From positions 1-64,000 of the forward strand of contig JAADVB010000043.1 of assembly GCA_023334545.1 (NCBI GenBank): a stretch of 64,000 bases of DNA, in the 5' to 3' direction. Of this stretch, positions 55,305 through 64,000 are shown piece after piece. Each line of letters starts with the position of its first letter. The stretch's first letter is position 1. The notes under the pieces were generated by a model, which did not search any database, had not been told where the DNA came from, and worked only from the letters and a program-made list of their open reading frames with translations. The translations under genes were made by a program, and so were the position numbers. This DNA comes from Salisapilia sapeloensis (lineage: Eukaryota > Oomycota > Peronosporomycetes > Peronosporales > Salisapiliaceae).

Positions 55305-55580
55305 CAGGCTGTAGAGCATCCACTTGTGCCTCTGTCATCTTACTCTTAGAAGAGCCCTGTATCTCTCTGCTTCGTCCTGCGTATTTGGATAGGCGGAAAC
55401 GTTCACTCGATATACTGAGGCTTACTTCTGCCCTCTACTCTACCTCCATGATCGGTTTCAAGATCGATGACTAGACTGTGTCGTCCGTTTCTTCTTTTCA
55501 TGCGTTTTTCAATTCCCTCCAGGCGTCAATGATCACTTCTTTTTTATCGCTCAAGTGTTTCGAGTCTGTAGCAACACAAA

Positions 55581-58500
55581 ATGGTCGATGAAACGGGAGA
55601 CGAGGAGGAGGTAATAGCATCTCCTCCTCGAGGACCAGCCAAACTGTCAAGCAAGTCAACAGCATCTTCTGGTTGTGGTGTGCTCTTTGCTCTATTACGG
55701 AAAAACTGGATTGTGAAAAAGCGCCATCCATACGCCACGCTCCTTGAGCTCACTGCACCTTTAATATGCATCCTATTGTTCTCAATCCTCAAAACTGTGA
55801 ACAATCCAACCCACGTCCCGACCGGGTGGTCAAATACGCTTTCAGCCGATAGCAACTCAGTAGATGGTACGAGCTGGCCATTGAATCTACAAACGTCCAT
55901 GAAGGAAATGGTTGACAATAAATTAAACACATTCGGGATCGTCGCTGATGAGCGGCCGAATTATTCCATGATAAATCCTAGTGACAACACCGCGTCGGGC
56001 ATCGGCTCTCTCTCGGAAATTGCAAAGTCTCCGTATGCAATGATGTCCTTCCTATCAAGCTTAGAGATTCCGAATTTCTATTTTACAGAACCAACAATGA
56101 CCGGATTGATGCTCAACATGGCACTCTCATCCGTGAAAGAAGCACAAAACTTAAATGGTATTAGCAATGAAGATTTAGTCATGTGCTTCGTGCAAACTGT
56201 GCTTTTCGGGCATACGCGCGTTCCATCTCAAGACGATGGCATTGGCAGAAACGATGATGTACCCAAGGAATGCCATGATCGTGTCATACCGTACAAGATC
56301 GGTATCGCACCAGATACGCCGTACACTCGAAACTACTTTTCGAAGTTACTGGAAATGTGGTATCCCAGCATCCCATTGCTGCCTCTTGTATATGGTATTT
56401 CTCCTCTTTCCTCACCCTCTTTCGAGACCTCTCGCATCTTCTTTGCAAATGAAAGTGCGTTGGAAGACTACGTTACCAGTACAAGCTATGGGGAAGACAT
56501 TTATCATCCACGACTCTATGCAGCACTCGTCTTTAATGACTTTCCAGACGGCACATCAGCTCCGATTGGGGACATCCAAGGACACCCGATATCGTATTCC
56601 ATTCGTATGAACTCTTCATCAGAGGATGGTAGTGGTATGTACAAGGTACCTCGTACCCTAGATGTCATTTCGTTTGGTGAAAATCCGCTCCGTCGTTCGT
56701 TAAAACCAGGCCGACTTAGGAGCTACAGCATTACTGGATTCATGACGCTGCAGACAGCAGTTAGTCGATTTCTGAACTGTATGCCAGATTGGGACCCCGC
56801 TACACAGTCAACGACTGGTTCTTGCCAAATATCAGAATCGACTTCCACTTCAGGTGCTACATTGGAGAATGGACAAGACTTGGATACTAGACTTTTACAG
56901 CAGATCGAAAACGATACAGTGGTCCAGAGCGTTATTGGTGCAATGACTTCTTTGCAAAAGTTTATGAAGGTAGCAAAGGCTGCTGGTGTAATTGAAGACA
57001 TTCCTGGGATGAAAATTTCATTCGTGGAGGCATCATTGGATATGAATCTCTCGATTGCTGACATGCCAGCACAATCCAAAGATCAACTACTTCAGTCATT
57101 TCGTCAAGCACCTCAGCCATACCATGGCGCTGGTATATTTGTAAGCCCTGTTGAAGCTTATGACGATGTTGCATTCTTTGGTCATCTTCTTACAGTCTTC
57201 CCACTTGGCTTTCTCGTATCCTACCTGTACGCATTAGCACGCATGATCGATGCATTTGTCTCGGAGAAGGAAACGCATTCAAAGGACTTGCAGCGTATTA
57301 TTGGAGCTCCAAATGCATATATCACATTCTCCTGGTTGATAACTTATACACCAATCATCCTGGCGGCATCACTTGTCCAAACCATGTTTTCGAAGCTACT
57401 TCTATTCACAAATTCGGACTTTGGACTCTTACTTGCCTTCCACGCGTCTTTCTACAGTTGCACTTGTGCGTTCTCGTACTTCATCAGTGCTCTCTTCGAG
57501 CGCACGCGGACGGCGACAGTAGTAGGCTTGGCAGTGTACGTAATAACCTTTTTCATCTCCTTCTTTTATCAAGAAACGACGGGGGAGATGATACGGACAG
57601 TATCTTGTGTCTTCCCTCCAATGTCACTCTTCCAGGCTGAGCTGATTCTCGCGTTATCGGAAGAAGTAAGCATGGGAATGACGATACAGACAATGTCGAG
57701 CAAAGTATATAACTTCCGCTTTAGTTCGTCCATCTACATGCAAGTCTTCGACACTATCTTTTACTTCCTTCTAGCCATCCTGGTAGATCACATCATGCAT
57801 CATCGCACTGGGATTACCAGACATCTTCGACACATGTTGCTAGGAGCGAACCTAGAGACACGTCTAGCCAAATTTCAATCTGCTACAATTCACACCAAGC
57901 AGGACAGCAAATTACAAAATGAAGAATTGGAAGCTGTACAACATACCAGCGTTAATTTGAGTCCTAATAATGAAACTCCTTTCATTGAGCCCTTGGATGC
58001 CAGTGACTTTAAGCAGCAGGAAGAGGACGGTCGAGCAGTTACGATATCCAACCTTCGGAAAGAATTTTCAGTTCCAGGTGGAAAGAAGGTCGCTGTGCAA
58101 GGATTGTGGTTGAATCTGTATGAAGGTCAGATCACGTGTCTACTAGGCCATAATGGTGCTGGGAAGACGACACTTTTGTCGATGCTGACAGGCGTGACTA
58201 CACCGACCAGTGGAGACGCCAAAGTGAATGGCTATTCCGTCGCGAACGACATGGCAAATGTTCGTATATCCCTTGGCTACTGTCCTCAGCACAGTGTTCT
58301 GTATGGCGAACTGACAGTTGAAGAGCATTTGACGTTTTATGCTCGCATTAAAAAGATCCCGGAGGAGAACAACGTAGCAAAGGAGGCTATCGAAACGAAA
58401 ATGAAGGAAGTAGGTTTGATGGAAAAGCGCAATGTAGCTGCGTCTGCGCTGTCTGGAGGCATGCAAAGACGTTTGTCACTTGCCATTGCACTACTCGGCG

Positions 58501-61500
58501 ATAGTCGAGTCGTAATATTGGATGAGCCGACGTCAGGCATGGATCCGTACACAAGGCGCTCGATTTGGCCAATGATCCGATCAAGCCGCCGTGGTAGAGT
58601 CATCATTTTAACGACGCACTTTATGGATGAAGCTGAAGTTCTAGGTGACCGCATTGCTATTCTAGCAGAAGGTGAACTCAAGTGTGCAGGATCTGTATTC
58701 TTTCTGAAAAAGTGTTTCGATGCTGGTTACCGTCTTTCGTTCGTCCAAAGCAGCGAATCAGTCGGATCAAATGCCGACATGCTACGGGATCTTGTCCTGA
58801 CTCACGTCGAAGGATCCAAGCTCATGACTTGTGTTGGCACTGAAGTTTCTTTCCATTTGCCATTCGACGCCACTCATTCATTTGCTCATTTGTTTCAAGA
58901 AATTGAAAAGCGACAAACGGAGTTAGGCATCCTGTCGTTTGCCATCTCGGTCACGACGCTAGAAGAGATCTTTGTGAAAGTTGCGAGCGGTAATGCAAGT
59001 GTTGACGGAATGGCAGAAGAGTGGGATGAAAAAGAGAAGATCAATTCAGATGATGGACCACGTGATGGCTTGGATATGTCTTCTCCCGACACTACACTTA
59101 AAAATGACCGTCACATGCCGAGTATAAAACTATGCAGGTTTACTACTCAACTACACGCTTTGATCCTCAAACGGATTCGATACGCACGAAGAGATTTGAG
59201 AATGTTTCTATTTGGCATGTTCCTACCAACTATTGTTATGGTAGTTGGTGTCTGTGCGCTCAATATGAACATTTTGACCAAGAACGATGTCAAACTACCG
59301 ATGGCGATTGGAGACCAGTTTCAATTGGAGGCTCGTGAGTCTATTCCTTTTGCTTGTACTGGTAACAGTGGCATGGATGGCTGGTGTGAAAGTCTATTCG
59401 AACCGGCCTACTTTCATGGTGGCGATCCAGAGAGAGTGGAGATGCCATCAAAGGTATATAGCGGGTATAAAGACCCTTCTGTCTTTGGAGTAAACATCAT
59501 GGACTATTCTATGCCGATAAACGATACGCTGGGGTATTGTGTTCGCTTTGGTGAGCTGTTTTTAGATCGAAGCCTCGGCATCGAGCCGTCTGAAGACGAT
59601 GTTGCTGCGAAGTATGGACAACAAGCGGGGTTCTTGGTCTATGGATCTGCGAACGAACGCATTTTATCGTATAACATGATCGTAAACACATCAGAGGATC
59701 ATACAGCACCTTCTTACAAGGCAGTGATGGATCAGTCCATTCACCGGTTCTTACTTTCCCGAGCTTCCCCGACGAATGCTATTCAGAGTAACGTGACGGT
59801 GAAAGTTGCGAGCTATCCATTCCCACTGACATTTAAAGCCCGGAGCGCTTTTAACTCTATTGTCATTCTACCCATGGTCCTTCTAACCGTTACATCCTTC
59901 ACGCTAGTCACTGGTGCGCTGATGCCTTTCATAGTCAAGGAAAAGTATCATGAGCAGAATGCAAAGCATTTACAGCTACTATCTGGAATGCATTTGACAG
60001 CCTATTGGTTAGCAAATTGGGTCGTGGACTTTGTCATCTACCTCTTCCCCATGGCAGCTGCGCTCATTACGCTGCGCGTATCTAACATCACAAAGAGCAT
60101 GATGACACCTCGTCTTGATGAAGACGTGTGCAGTGGATGCACCGAAAACGTCCCGTCAGCAGTGATGGTGCTCATGCTATTGTTTGGTGCAGCCGTCGTC
60201 CCATGGACGTACGTTCTCTCTCAGTATATGAAAGATCCTGGACCTACGTTCATCTATACTTCCATTGTCGCCGTCCTCGCCAGTATCCTTCCACTAAGCG
60301 TAGCATTCGTCATGGGTTTATTCGATTCCACCAAAGCTATTGGCGATGTGTTGGTCATGGTATATCGTTTATCCCCTCTTTTTGCATTCGGCAATGGACT
60401 GATCAATCTCGTCTTGGCGGATATCACGGCGATATTCGGAATAACCTTTACGACTAAGAATGCTTTCTCTCTTGAGATTGCAGGTACGGATATGCTTTAT
60501 CTTGGACTGGAAGCGCCGATCTACTTTGCAATGACAATCTACATGGACAAAGTAAATCTGAAAGAAATTCCGTCAATTCAAGAATGGATTCTTTCGTTCA
60601 TCAGGTTACCATTGAAACCAACAGAGGTCATGAAAGCGAGTGCTCTCACCAGCTTGGAAAAAAGTGAATTGCCGGATGATTTAGATGTGGCAATCGAGGC
60701 GAATCGAGTATATCAGTCGAGTGCTCAGATTGTCATTGGCAATGGCGAGACGAAGGATGACATTGTCCAGTTTCAAAGCTTACGGAAGGTGTATCCGAGT
60801 GGAAAAGAGGCCGTGAAAGGACTATCATTCGGTCTTAAAAAAGGAGAGTGCTTTGGCTTCCTTGGTACTAACGGTGCTGGCAAGACGACAACAATGAAGA
60901 TGCTAACGGGCGACTTACTTCCGACGTCTGGTACCGCGTTGCTTGCAGGTCGAGACATCATCTCTGAGCGTAGAAAAGTGAGGCAACAGATCGGTTACTG
61001 CCCACAGTTTGATGCCCACTTGGACTTGTTGACCGTGCTTGAGCACTTGCACTTGTACAGCAGTCTCAAAGGCTTACGTGGTGACTTCCATCAGCAAGAA
61101 GTAGATCGCGTTCTTCATAAACTAGGTCTTCAATCCTTTGCAAACAAACTCGCAGGTAGCTTGAGTGGTGGCAACAAGCGCAAGCTGTCCGTGGCGATTG
61201 CCATGCTAGGTGAACCACCAATGCTATTTCTGGACGAACCATCGACCGGCGTGGATCCATTCTCCCGTCGATTCTTGTGGGACGTCATTTTGGACGTTTC
61301 GACAAGGTCAAAGCGCTCGACTGTCATGCTCACGACGCACTCAATGGAAGAATGCGAAGCTGTATGCGGTCGTGTGGGTATTATGACTGGCGGTCGATTG
61401 CGGTGCTTTGGAAGTATTCCCCATCTAAAACACCGATTTGGACGAGGTTTGCTCTTGGAGTGCAAATTCGATCTACCATCGTCACGAGACATCTCAGCTC

Positions 61501-62078
61501 TGGTCGGTAAAGTCCAGTTGTTTATCAGCGAAGAGAGCTGGACACACGTGTCGTGTTTAACATTGTCTCATGTATGCCTCTTCTTGGGCAAAGAAGAGAG
61601 AGCAGCATGGATATTGGAGCCTGGTTTGCACCACGCAACAGGCTCTGTCGTTCGAGATCAGATGGAACGAAATGGAGATGTACTTGACTTGGAGCAATTC
61701 TGCCGCTGGTGGCTCCTAGAAGACCGTATTGAAAACCTTTCCCAGTTTCTAAAAACCTGTCAAGGTGGTGTCCCGACCGAGATCAAGTTACTCGATCGAC
61801 AGTCTGACTTTTGTCGATGGCAAATGTCTCCGATGGATGGAGAAAGCACGGATGTGAAAGTGGATGAGGGTCGACCTGGAGACGGTAGCATCAGTCCGAA
61901 GCTCATAACGACAAGTGCGTGTCGGAAATTACAGATTTCCACCGTGTTTGAATCTCTGGATGCTGCCAAGGTGGATCTCGGATTGAAAGAATACTGCTTA
62001 TCTCACACGACGTTGGAGCAGATTTTCCAGTCCTTGGCGAGTAGCATGGACAGTAGCACGCAAGACCAGACGGTATAA
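55581..62078 (+). CDS. ABCA: Full-size ABC transporter, subfamily A
   Basis: Single exon, 2165 residues, the longest gene here. It has the ABCA layout: a first membrane helix at about 47-70, a large extracytosolic loop (about 75-530), five or six helices, NBD1 (Walker A GHNGAGKTT near 850; LSGGMQRRLSLA; VVILDEPTSGMD), a second membrane half from about 1190 with its own large loop, and NBD2 (Walker A GTNGAGKTT near 1765; LSGGNKRKLSVA; MLFLDEPSTGVD). Both ATPase sites look intact. ABCA proteins move lipids or sterols across membranes. The ending has a regulatory-like domain of some 250 residues. Absence of introns over 6.5 kb is notable next to the multi-exon genes around it. Confidence 0.95.
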   Translation: MVDETGDEEEVIASPPRGPAKLSSKSTASSGCGVLFALLRKNWIVKKRHPYATLLELTAPLICILLFSILKTVNNPTHVPTGWSNTLSADSNSVDGTSWPLNLQTSMKEMVDNKLNTFGIVADERPNYSMINPSDNTASGIGSLSEIAKSPYAMMSFLSSLEIPNFYFTEPTMTGLMLNMALSSVKEAQNLNGISNEDLVMCFVQTVLFGHTRVPSQDDGIGRNDDVPKECHDRVIPYKIGIAPDTPYTRNYFSKLLEMWYPSIPLLPLVYGISPLSSPSFETSRIFFANESALEDYVTSTSYGEDIYHPRLYAALVFNDFPDGTSAPIGDIQGHPISYSIRMNSSSEDGSGMYKVPRTLDVISFGENPLRRSLKPGRLRSYSITGFMTLQTAVSRFLNCMPDWDPATQSTTGSCQISESTSTSGATLENGQDLDTRLLQQIENDTVVQSVIGAMTSLQKFMKVAKAAGVIEDIPGMKISFVEASLDMNLSIADMPAQSKDQLLQSFRQAPQPYHGAGIFVSPVEAYDDVAFFGHLLTVFPLGFLVSYLYALARMIDAFVSEKETHSKDLQRIIGAPNAYITFSWLITYTPIILAASLVQTMFSKLLLFTNSDFGLLLAFHASFYSCTCAFSYFISALFERTRTATVVGLAVYVITFFISFFYQETTGEMIRTVSCVFPPMSLFQAELILALSEEVSMGMTIQTMSSKVYNFRFSSSIYMQVFDTIFYFLLAILVDHIMHHRTGITRHLRHMLLGANLETRLAKFQSATIHTKQDSKLQNEELEAVQHTSVNLSPNNETPFIEPLDASDFKQQEEDGRAVTISNLRKEFSVPGGKKVAVQGLWLNLYEGQITCLLGHNGAGKTTLLSMLTGVTTPTSGDAKVNGYSVANDMANVRISLGYCPQHSVLYGELTVEEHLTFYARIKKIPEENNVAKEAIETKMKEVGLMEKRNVAASALSGGMQRRLSLAIALLGDSRVVILDEPTSGMDPYTRRSIWPMIRSSRRGRVIILTTHFMDEAEVLGDRIAILAEGELKCAGSVFFLKKCFDAGYRLSFVQSSESVGSNADMLRDLVLTHVEGSKLMTCVGTEVSFHLPFDATHSFAHLFQEIEKRQTELGILSFAISVTTLEEIFVKVASGNASVDGMAEEWDEKEKINSDDGPRDGLDMSSPDTTLKNDRHMPSIKLCRFTTQLHALILKRIRYARRDLRMFLFGMFLPTIVMVVGVCALNMNILTKNDVKLPMAIGDQFQLEARESIPFACTGNSGMDGWCESLFEPAYFHGGDPERVEMPSKVYSGYKDPSVFGVNIMDYSMPINDTLGYCVRFGELFLDRSLGIEPSEDDVAAKYGQQAGFLVYGSANERILSYNMIVNTSEDHTAPSYKAVMDQSIHRFLLSRASPTNAIQSNVTVKVASYPFPLTFKARSAFNSIVILPMVLLTVTSFTLVTGALMPFIVKEKYHEQNAKHLQLLSGMHLTAYWLANWVVDFVIYLFPMAAALITLRVSNITKSMMTPRLDEDVCSGCTENVPSAVMVLMLLFGAAVVPWTYVLSQYMKDPGPTFIYTSIVAVLASILPLSVAFVMGLFDSTKAIGDVLVMVYRLSPLFAFGNGLINLVLADITAIFGITFTTKNAFSLEIAGTDMLYLGLEAPIYFAMTIYMDKVNLKEIPSIQEWILSFIRLPLKPTEVMKASALTSLEKSELPDDLDVAIEANRVYQSSAQIVIGNGETKDDIVQFQSLRKVYPSGKEAVKGLSFGLKKGECFGFLGTNGAGKTTTMKMLTGDLLPTSGTALLAGRDIISERRKVRQQIGYCPQFDAHLDLLTVLEHLHLYSSLKGLRGDFHQQEVDRVLHKLGLQSFANKLAGSLSGGNKRKLSVAIAMLGEPPMLFLDEPSTGVDPFSRRFLWDVILDVSTRSKRSTVMLTTHSMEECEAVCGRVGIMTGGRLRCFGSIPHLKHRFGRGLLLECKFDLPSSRDISALVGKVQLFISEESWTHVSCLTLSHVCLFLGKEERAAWILEPGLHHATGSVVRDQMERNGDVLDLEQFCRWWLLEDRIENLSQFLKTCQGGVPTEIKLLDRQSDFCRWQMSPMDGESTDVKVDEGRPGDGSISPKLITTSACRKLQISTVFESLDAAKVDLGLKEYCLSHTTLEQIFQSLASSMDSSTQDQTV

Positions 62079-62162
62079 CATTTACTTTTACAATAGCTTA
62101 CAGATATGAAAGAGACGCATATCAATAGAATAGCACTTCTATTGCATTACGTTGTGCCACAG

Positions 62163-62822
62163 TTACTTGTAGACGCGTGTTTGCACATCGAATTGGATAT
62201 CGATGACGTCTTGAATGCCTGCCGATAGTTTCGAGTTGGGGAACACTGGACCGACACCTGCTGGCGTCCCAGTGATGATCACATCACCTTCCTCCAACGT
62301 CATAATCTTGCTCAGATAAGAGATCAAGAATGGGATCTTGTGCACCATATCACTTGTGTTGCCATTTTGACGCAATTCGTCATCGACTTTCAACCACAAG
62401 TTAAGGTTGTGTGGGTCCTCTATCTTGTCCTTGGAGATCATGTCGCTGATCGGAGTGAACGTGTCGTATCCCTTAGCATGTGCCCACGGCAAACCACCTT
62501 GTTTCGCCTTCGCTTGGATATCTCGAGCCGTCATGTCGATTGCAAGCACATACCCAGCGACGAGATCCATACTATCCTTCTCACTCACATCCTTTGACGT
62601 TTCACTGATCACCACACCGAGCTCAACTTCATGATGCACTTCACCGATCCCAGGCGGTAGAAGTACACATCCATTATTCTTGACATAGCTCGAGGTCGGC
62701 TTCAAAAAGAACACGGGGTCCTTCGGAGCAGCCTTTGCACCCATCTCCTTGGCGTGTGCCTCATAATTTTTGCCAATAGCCAGCACCTTCTTGCCAACGT
62801 CAAGCAACTTGCTCCCGCTCAT
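62163..62822 (-). CDS. FAHD1: Fumarylacetoacetate hydrolase domain protein (FAHD1-like acylpyruvase)
   Basis: Single exon, 219 residues, the usual length for FAHD1. Motifs: VLAIGKNYEAHAKEMG, PVFFLKPTSSY, HHEVELGVVI (metal-binding Glu residues), AIDMTARDIQ, GLPWAHAKGYDTFTPIS and TLEEGDVIITGTPAGVGPV. FAHD1 hydrolyses acylpyruvates and decarboxylates oxaloacetate, usually in mitochondria. The ATG at 62822 was chosen; the frame runs upstream to 62891 only from a TTG. No obvious mitochondrial presequence precedes it. Its stop is 84 nt from that of the ABCA gene (convergent), and it is divergent from the next gene across about 200 nt. Confidence 0.93.
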   Translation of the reverse strand: MSGSKLLDVGKKVLAIGKNYEAHAKEMGAKAAPKDPVFFLKPTSSYVKNNGCVLLPPGIGEVHHEVELGVVISETSKDVSEKDSMDLVAGYVLAIDMTARDIQAKAKQGGLPWAHAKGYDTFTPISDMISKDKIEDPHNLNLWLKVDDELRQNGNTSDMVHKIPFLISYLSKIMTLEEGDVIITGTPAGVGPVFPNSKLSAGIQDVIDIQFDVQTRVYK

Positions 62823-63024
62823 CTTGTCGTCTCCCTGTCGTACGCCACTAGGACGCGTCTCTGTGTGTCCATCTGTCGAGGAATTAACCAATCAATGACG
62901 TCGTGCTTGAAGTTCCTTATGACTTAACTTGAGTATGGAATCAATAACTTTTTTGTTACCTATCACCTGCCACTTTTCTCACGAGTGTTCTGGAGCTGAT
63001 TCGACTACTTGCACTAGACGCACG
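62823..63024. promoter_or_regulatory. Divergent promoter region (FAHD1-like / disordered protein)
   Basis: 202 nt between head-to-head start codons. A TGAGTATGGAATCAATAACTTTTTTG stretch is AT-rich; no defined element was identified. Confidence 0.35.
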
Positions 63025-64000
63025 ATGCCGCTCGGGGATAAATTAGGCAAGCCCTTTGGTCTTCTTAGTAAACTAGGGAAGAAGAACAAGGAGGACGAGA
63101 CGTCCGATGCGAATCGACACTCGTCCAGCCATCATGCGAGCCGGTACTCGTCTCACGCCAGTTCAGCGTCCCGACATCGGTCCCACGGGACGCAACAAGC
63201 CTACTATCCGTCGGTCACGTACGAAAGAATTACGCCTGGGTCGAATGACTCGCGTCCCCCTCCAGCACCAAAAGCGCCGTCCCCGGCGGAAGTAACGGTA
63301 CGTTACGAGTCTCAGCAAGCGCAAGCTTTTCCGACCTCTTCCTTCCCTCATGCCAACGACAGTCATTCGAACCACTCTTCCCCGAACGTTTTCCCAAGTC
63401 CACAACAAGTATATTACGGGAATAATGCGTCGCCTATGGATCCCATGGCCCAGCAGAGTCAGTCCAAGTTGCCTCCCGTCGCCGAAACACCTCTGCGTCG
63501 TCATATGGACTCGCCGGACTACACCAACCTCCGTCGACGACAGGACGGACAGTTCCCTTCGCCATCCACAGACTCGTCCCACTCGTCGTTGCGATCACCC
63601 AACTTTCCTACCCCCAATGGCGCTGTCGATACTCGGAATAGCGGTCTCGAGAACCGGAATGGAGGTACGCCTGGCTACCATTCCGACGGGTCGACGCCAT
63701 TTTCCGTCGTAATGGAAGAATGGATGAGTCAGCTACGGACGCCGACACCAGATGTGACGCTGCTGCCGTCTCCCTTTGACTTTAACAAGGACACACCGAC
63801 ACCATTGGATCGAGCAGACGACATTCGACGCATCCAAGAAGCTCTGATGCCAACGCCAGAAGACCGGAATAGACAGCCGCCGCCGAATTTGAAGACACCG
63901 CCACCGAACGGACGCCCACTAGTCGATGACATCGCGTCCTTGTGTCACGACCTTCTCTCTCAGAACATTACGCAGCCGCAAGCGAATTACGGACGTAATT
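63025..64000 (+). CDS. N-terminal part of a Pro/Ser-rich protein, runs off the window
   Basis: The ATG at 63025 opens a frame with no stop up to 64000, giving at least 325 residues. The first 25 residues are basic (GKPFGLLSKLGKKNKED). Then come His/Ser-rich, Pro-rich and Gln-containing stretches, with several Thr-Pro and Ser-Pro pairs (such as TPTPDVTLLPSPFDF), which are potential phosphorylation sites. No folded domain lies in the visible part; a kinase or other domain may follow beyond the edge. Codon use and GC content match nearby real genes. It would be the N-terminal half of a larger protein, identity unknown. Confidence 0.75.
   Translation, partial: MPLGDKLGKPFGLLSKLGKKNKEDETSDANRHSSSHHASRYSSHASSASRHRSHGTQQAYYPSVTYERITPGSNDSRPPPAPKAPSPAEVTVRYESQQAQAFPTSSFPHANDSHSNHSSPNVFPSPQQVYYGNNASPMDPMAQQSQSKLPPVAETPLRRHMDSPDYTNLRRRQDGQFPSPSTDSSHSSLRSPNFPTPNGAVDTRNSGLENRNGGTPGYHSDGSTPFSVVMEEWMSQLRTPTPDVTLLPSPFDFNKDTPTPLDRADDIRRIQEALMPTPEDRNRQPPPNLKTPPPNGRPLVDDIASLCHDLLSQNITQPQANYGRN

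Overview
The window is nuclear DNA of a eukaryote, most likely an oomycete (Peronosporales-like). Most genes are intron-poor. The introns that can be placed are short and uniform (48-78 nt), with GT..AG ends and often a CTRAC/CTAAY-like branch site. The gene content also fits: a WRKY19-like C-x4-C-x9-C-x2-H zinc-finger array, a CAMTA factor, a Fab1-like lipid kinase fused to DysF and PH modules, an ABCA transporter and delta-tubulin. Delta-tubulin and an Sfi1-like protein point to a lineage that still builds triplet basal bodies, so one with flagellate zoospores. Species is not determinable from this sequence.

Layout. 0-2.4 kb: gene-poor, with one doubtful two-exon segment. 2.4-15.6 kb: dense block with an Sfi1-like protein, delta-tubulin (tail to tail), a Tudor-like repeat protein, a Qa-SNARE, an unknown protein, three nucleoredoxin-like proteins and mitochondrial ribosomal protein uL22m. 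15.6-23.6 kb: gene-poor, AT-richer island with decayed coding relics, one zinc-finger array gene (20.1-21.4 kb) and one candidate secreted protein (22.6-23.2 kb). 23.7-40.3 kb: dense block with Dbp4/DDX10 helicase, a UBC4/5-type E2, a B-box/TAZ-like protein, an RGS-RGS-DENN protein, a HAD-like plus YvcK/CofD fusion, a Rab32-type GTPase, a probable mL40 and a CAMTA factor. 40.3-42.4 kb: AT-rich gap. 42.4-64 kb: dense block with a sepiapterin reductase-like SDR, an unknown protein, APRT, a double-DEP protein, DysF-PH-PIPK, a Na+/H+ exchanger, two unknown proteins, a full-size ABCA transporter, a FAHD1-like hydrolase and the start of a disordered protein that runs off the window.

Themes. Membrane traffic and phosphoinositide signalling recur: Qa-SNARE, Rab32, DENN, Fab1-like PIPK, endomembrane-type NHE, DysF and ABCA. 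They are interspersed with unrelated housekeeping genes and do not form an operon. Many neighbouring genes end tail to tail within 17-85 nt, so 3' ends of transcripts probably overlap. Several divergent pairs share 160-310 nt promoters. The most unusual items are three domain fusions (RGS-RGS-DENN, DysF-PH-PIPK, and a degenerate HAD fused to YvcK/CofD with a C-terminal membrane anchor), an E2 with HCN instead of HPN before its active-site cysteine, and a candidate secreted gene whose in-frame stop falls inside a predicted intron.

All splice sites were placed by eye from reading frame and splice consensus. No similarity search was run; family names rest on recognised motifs and general knowledge of the families.
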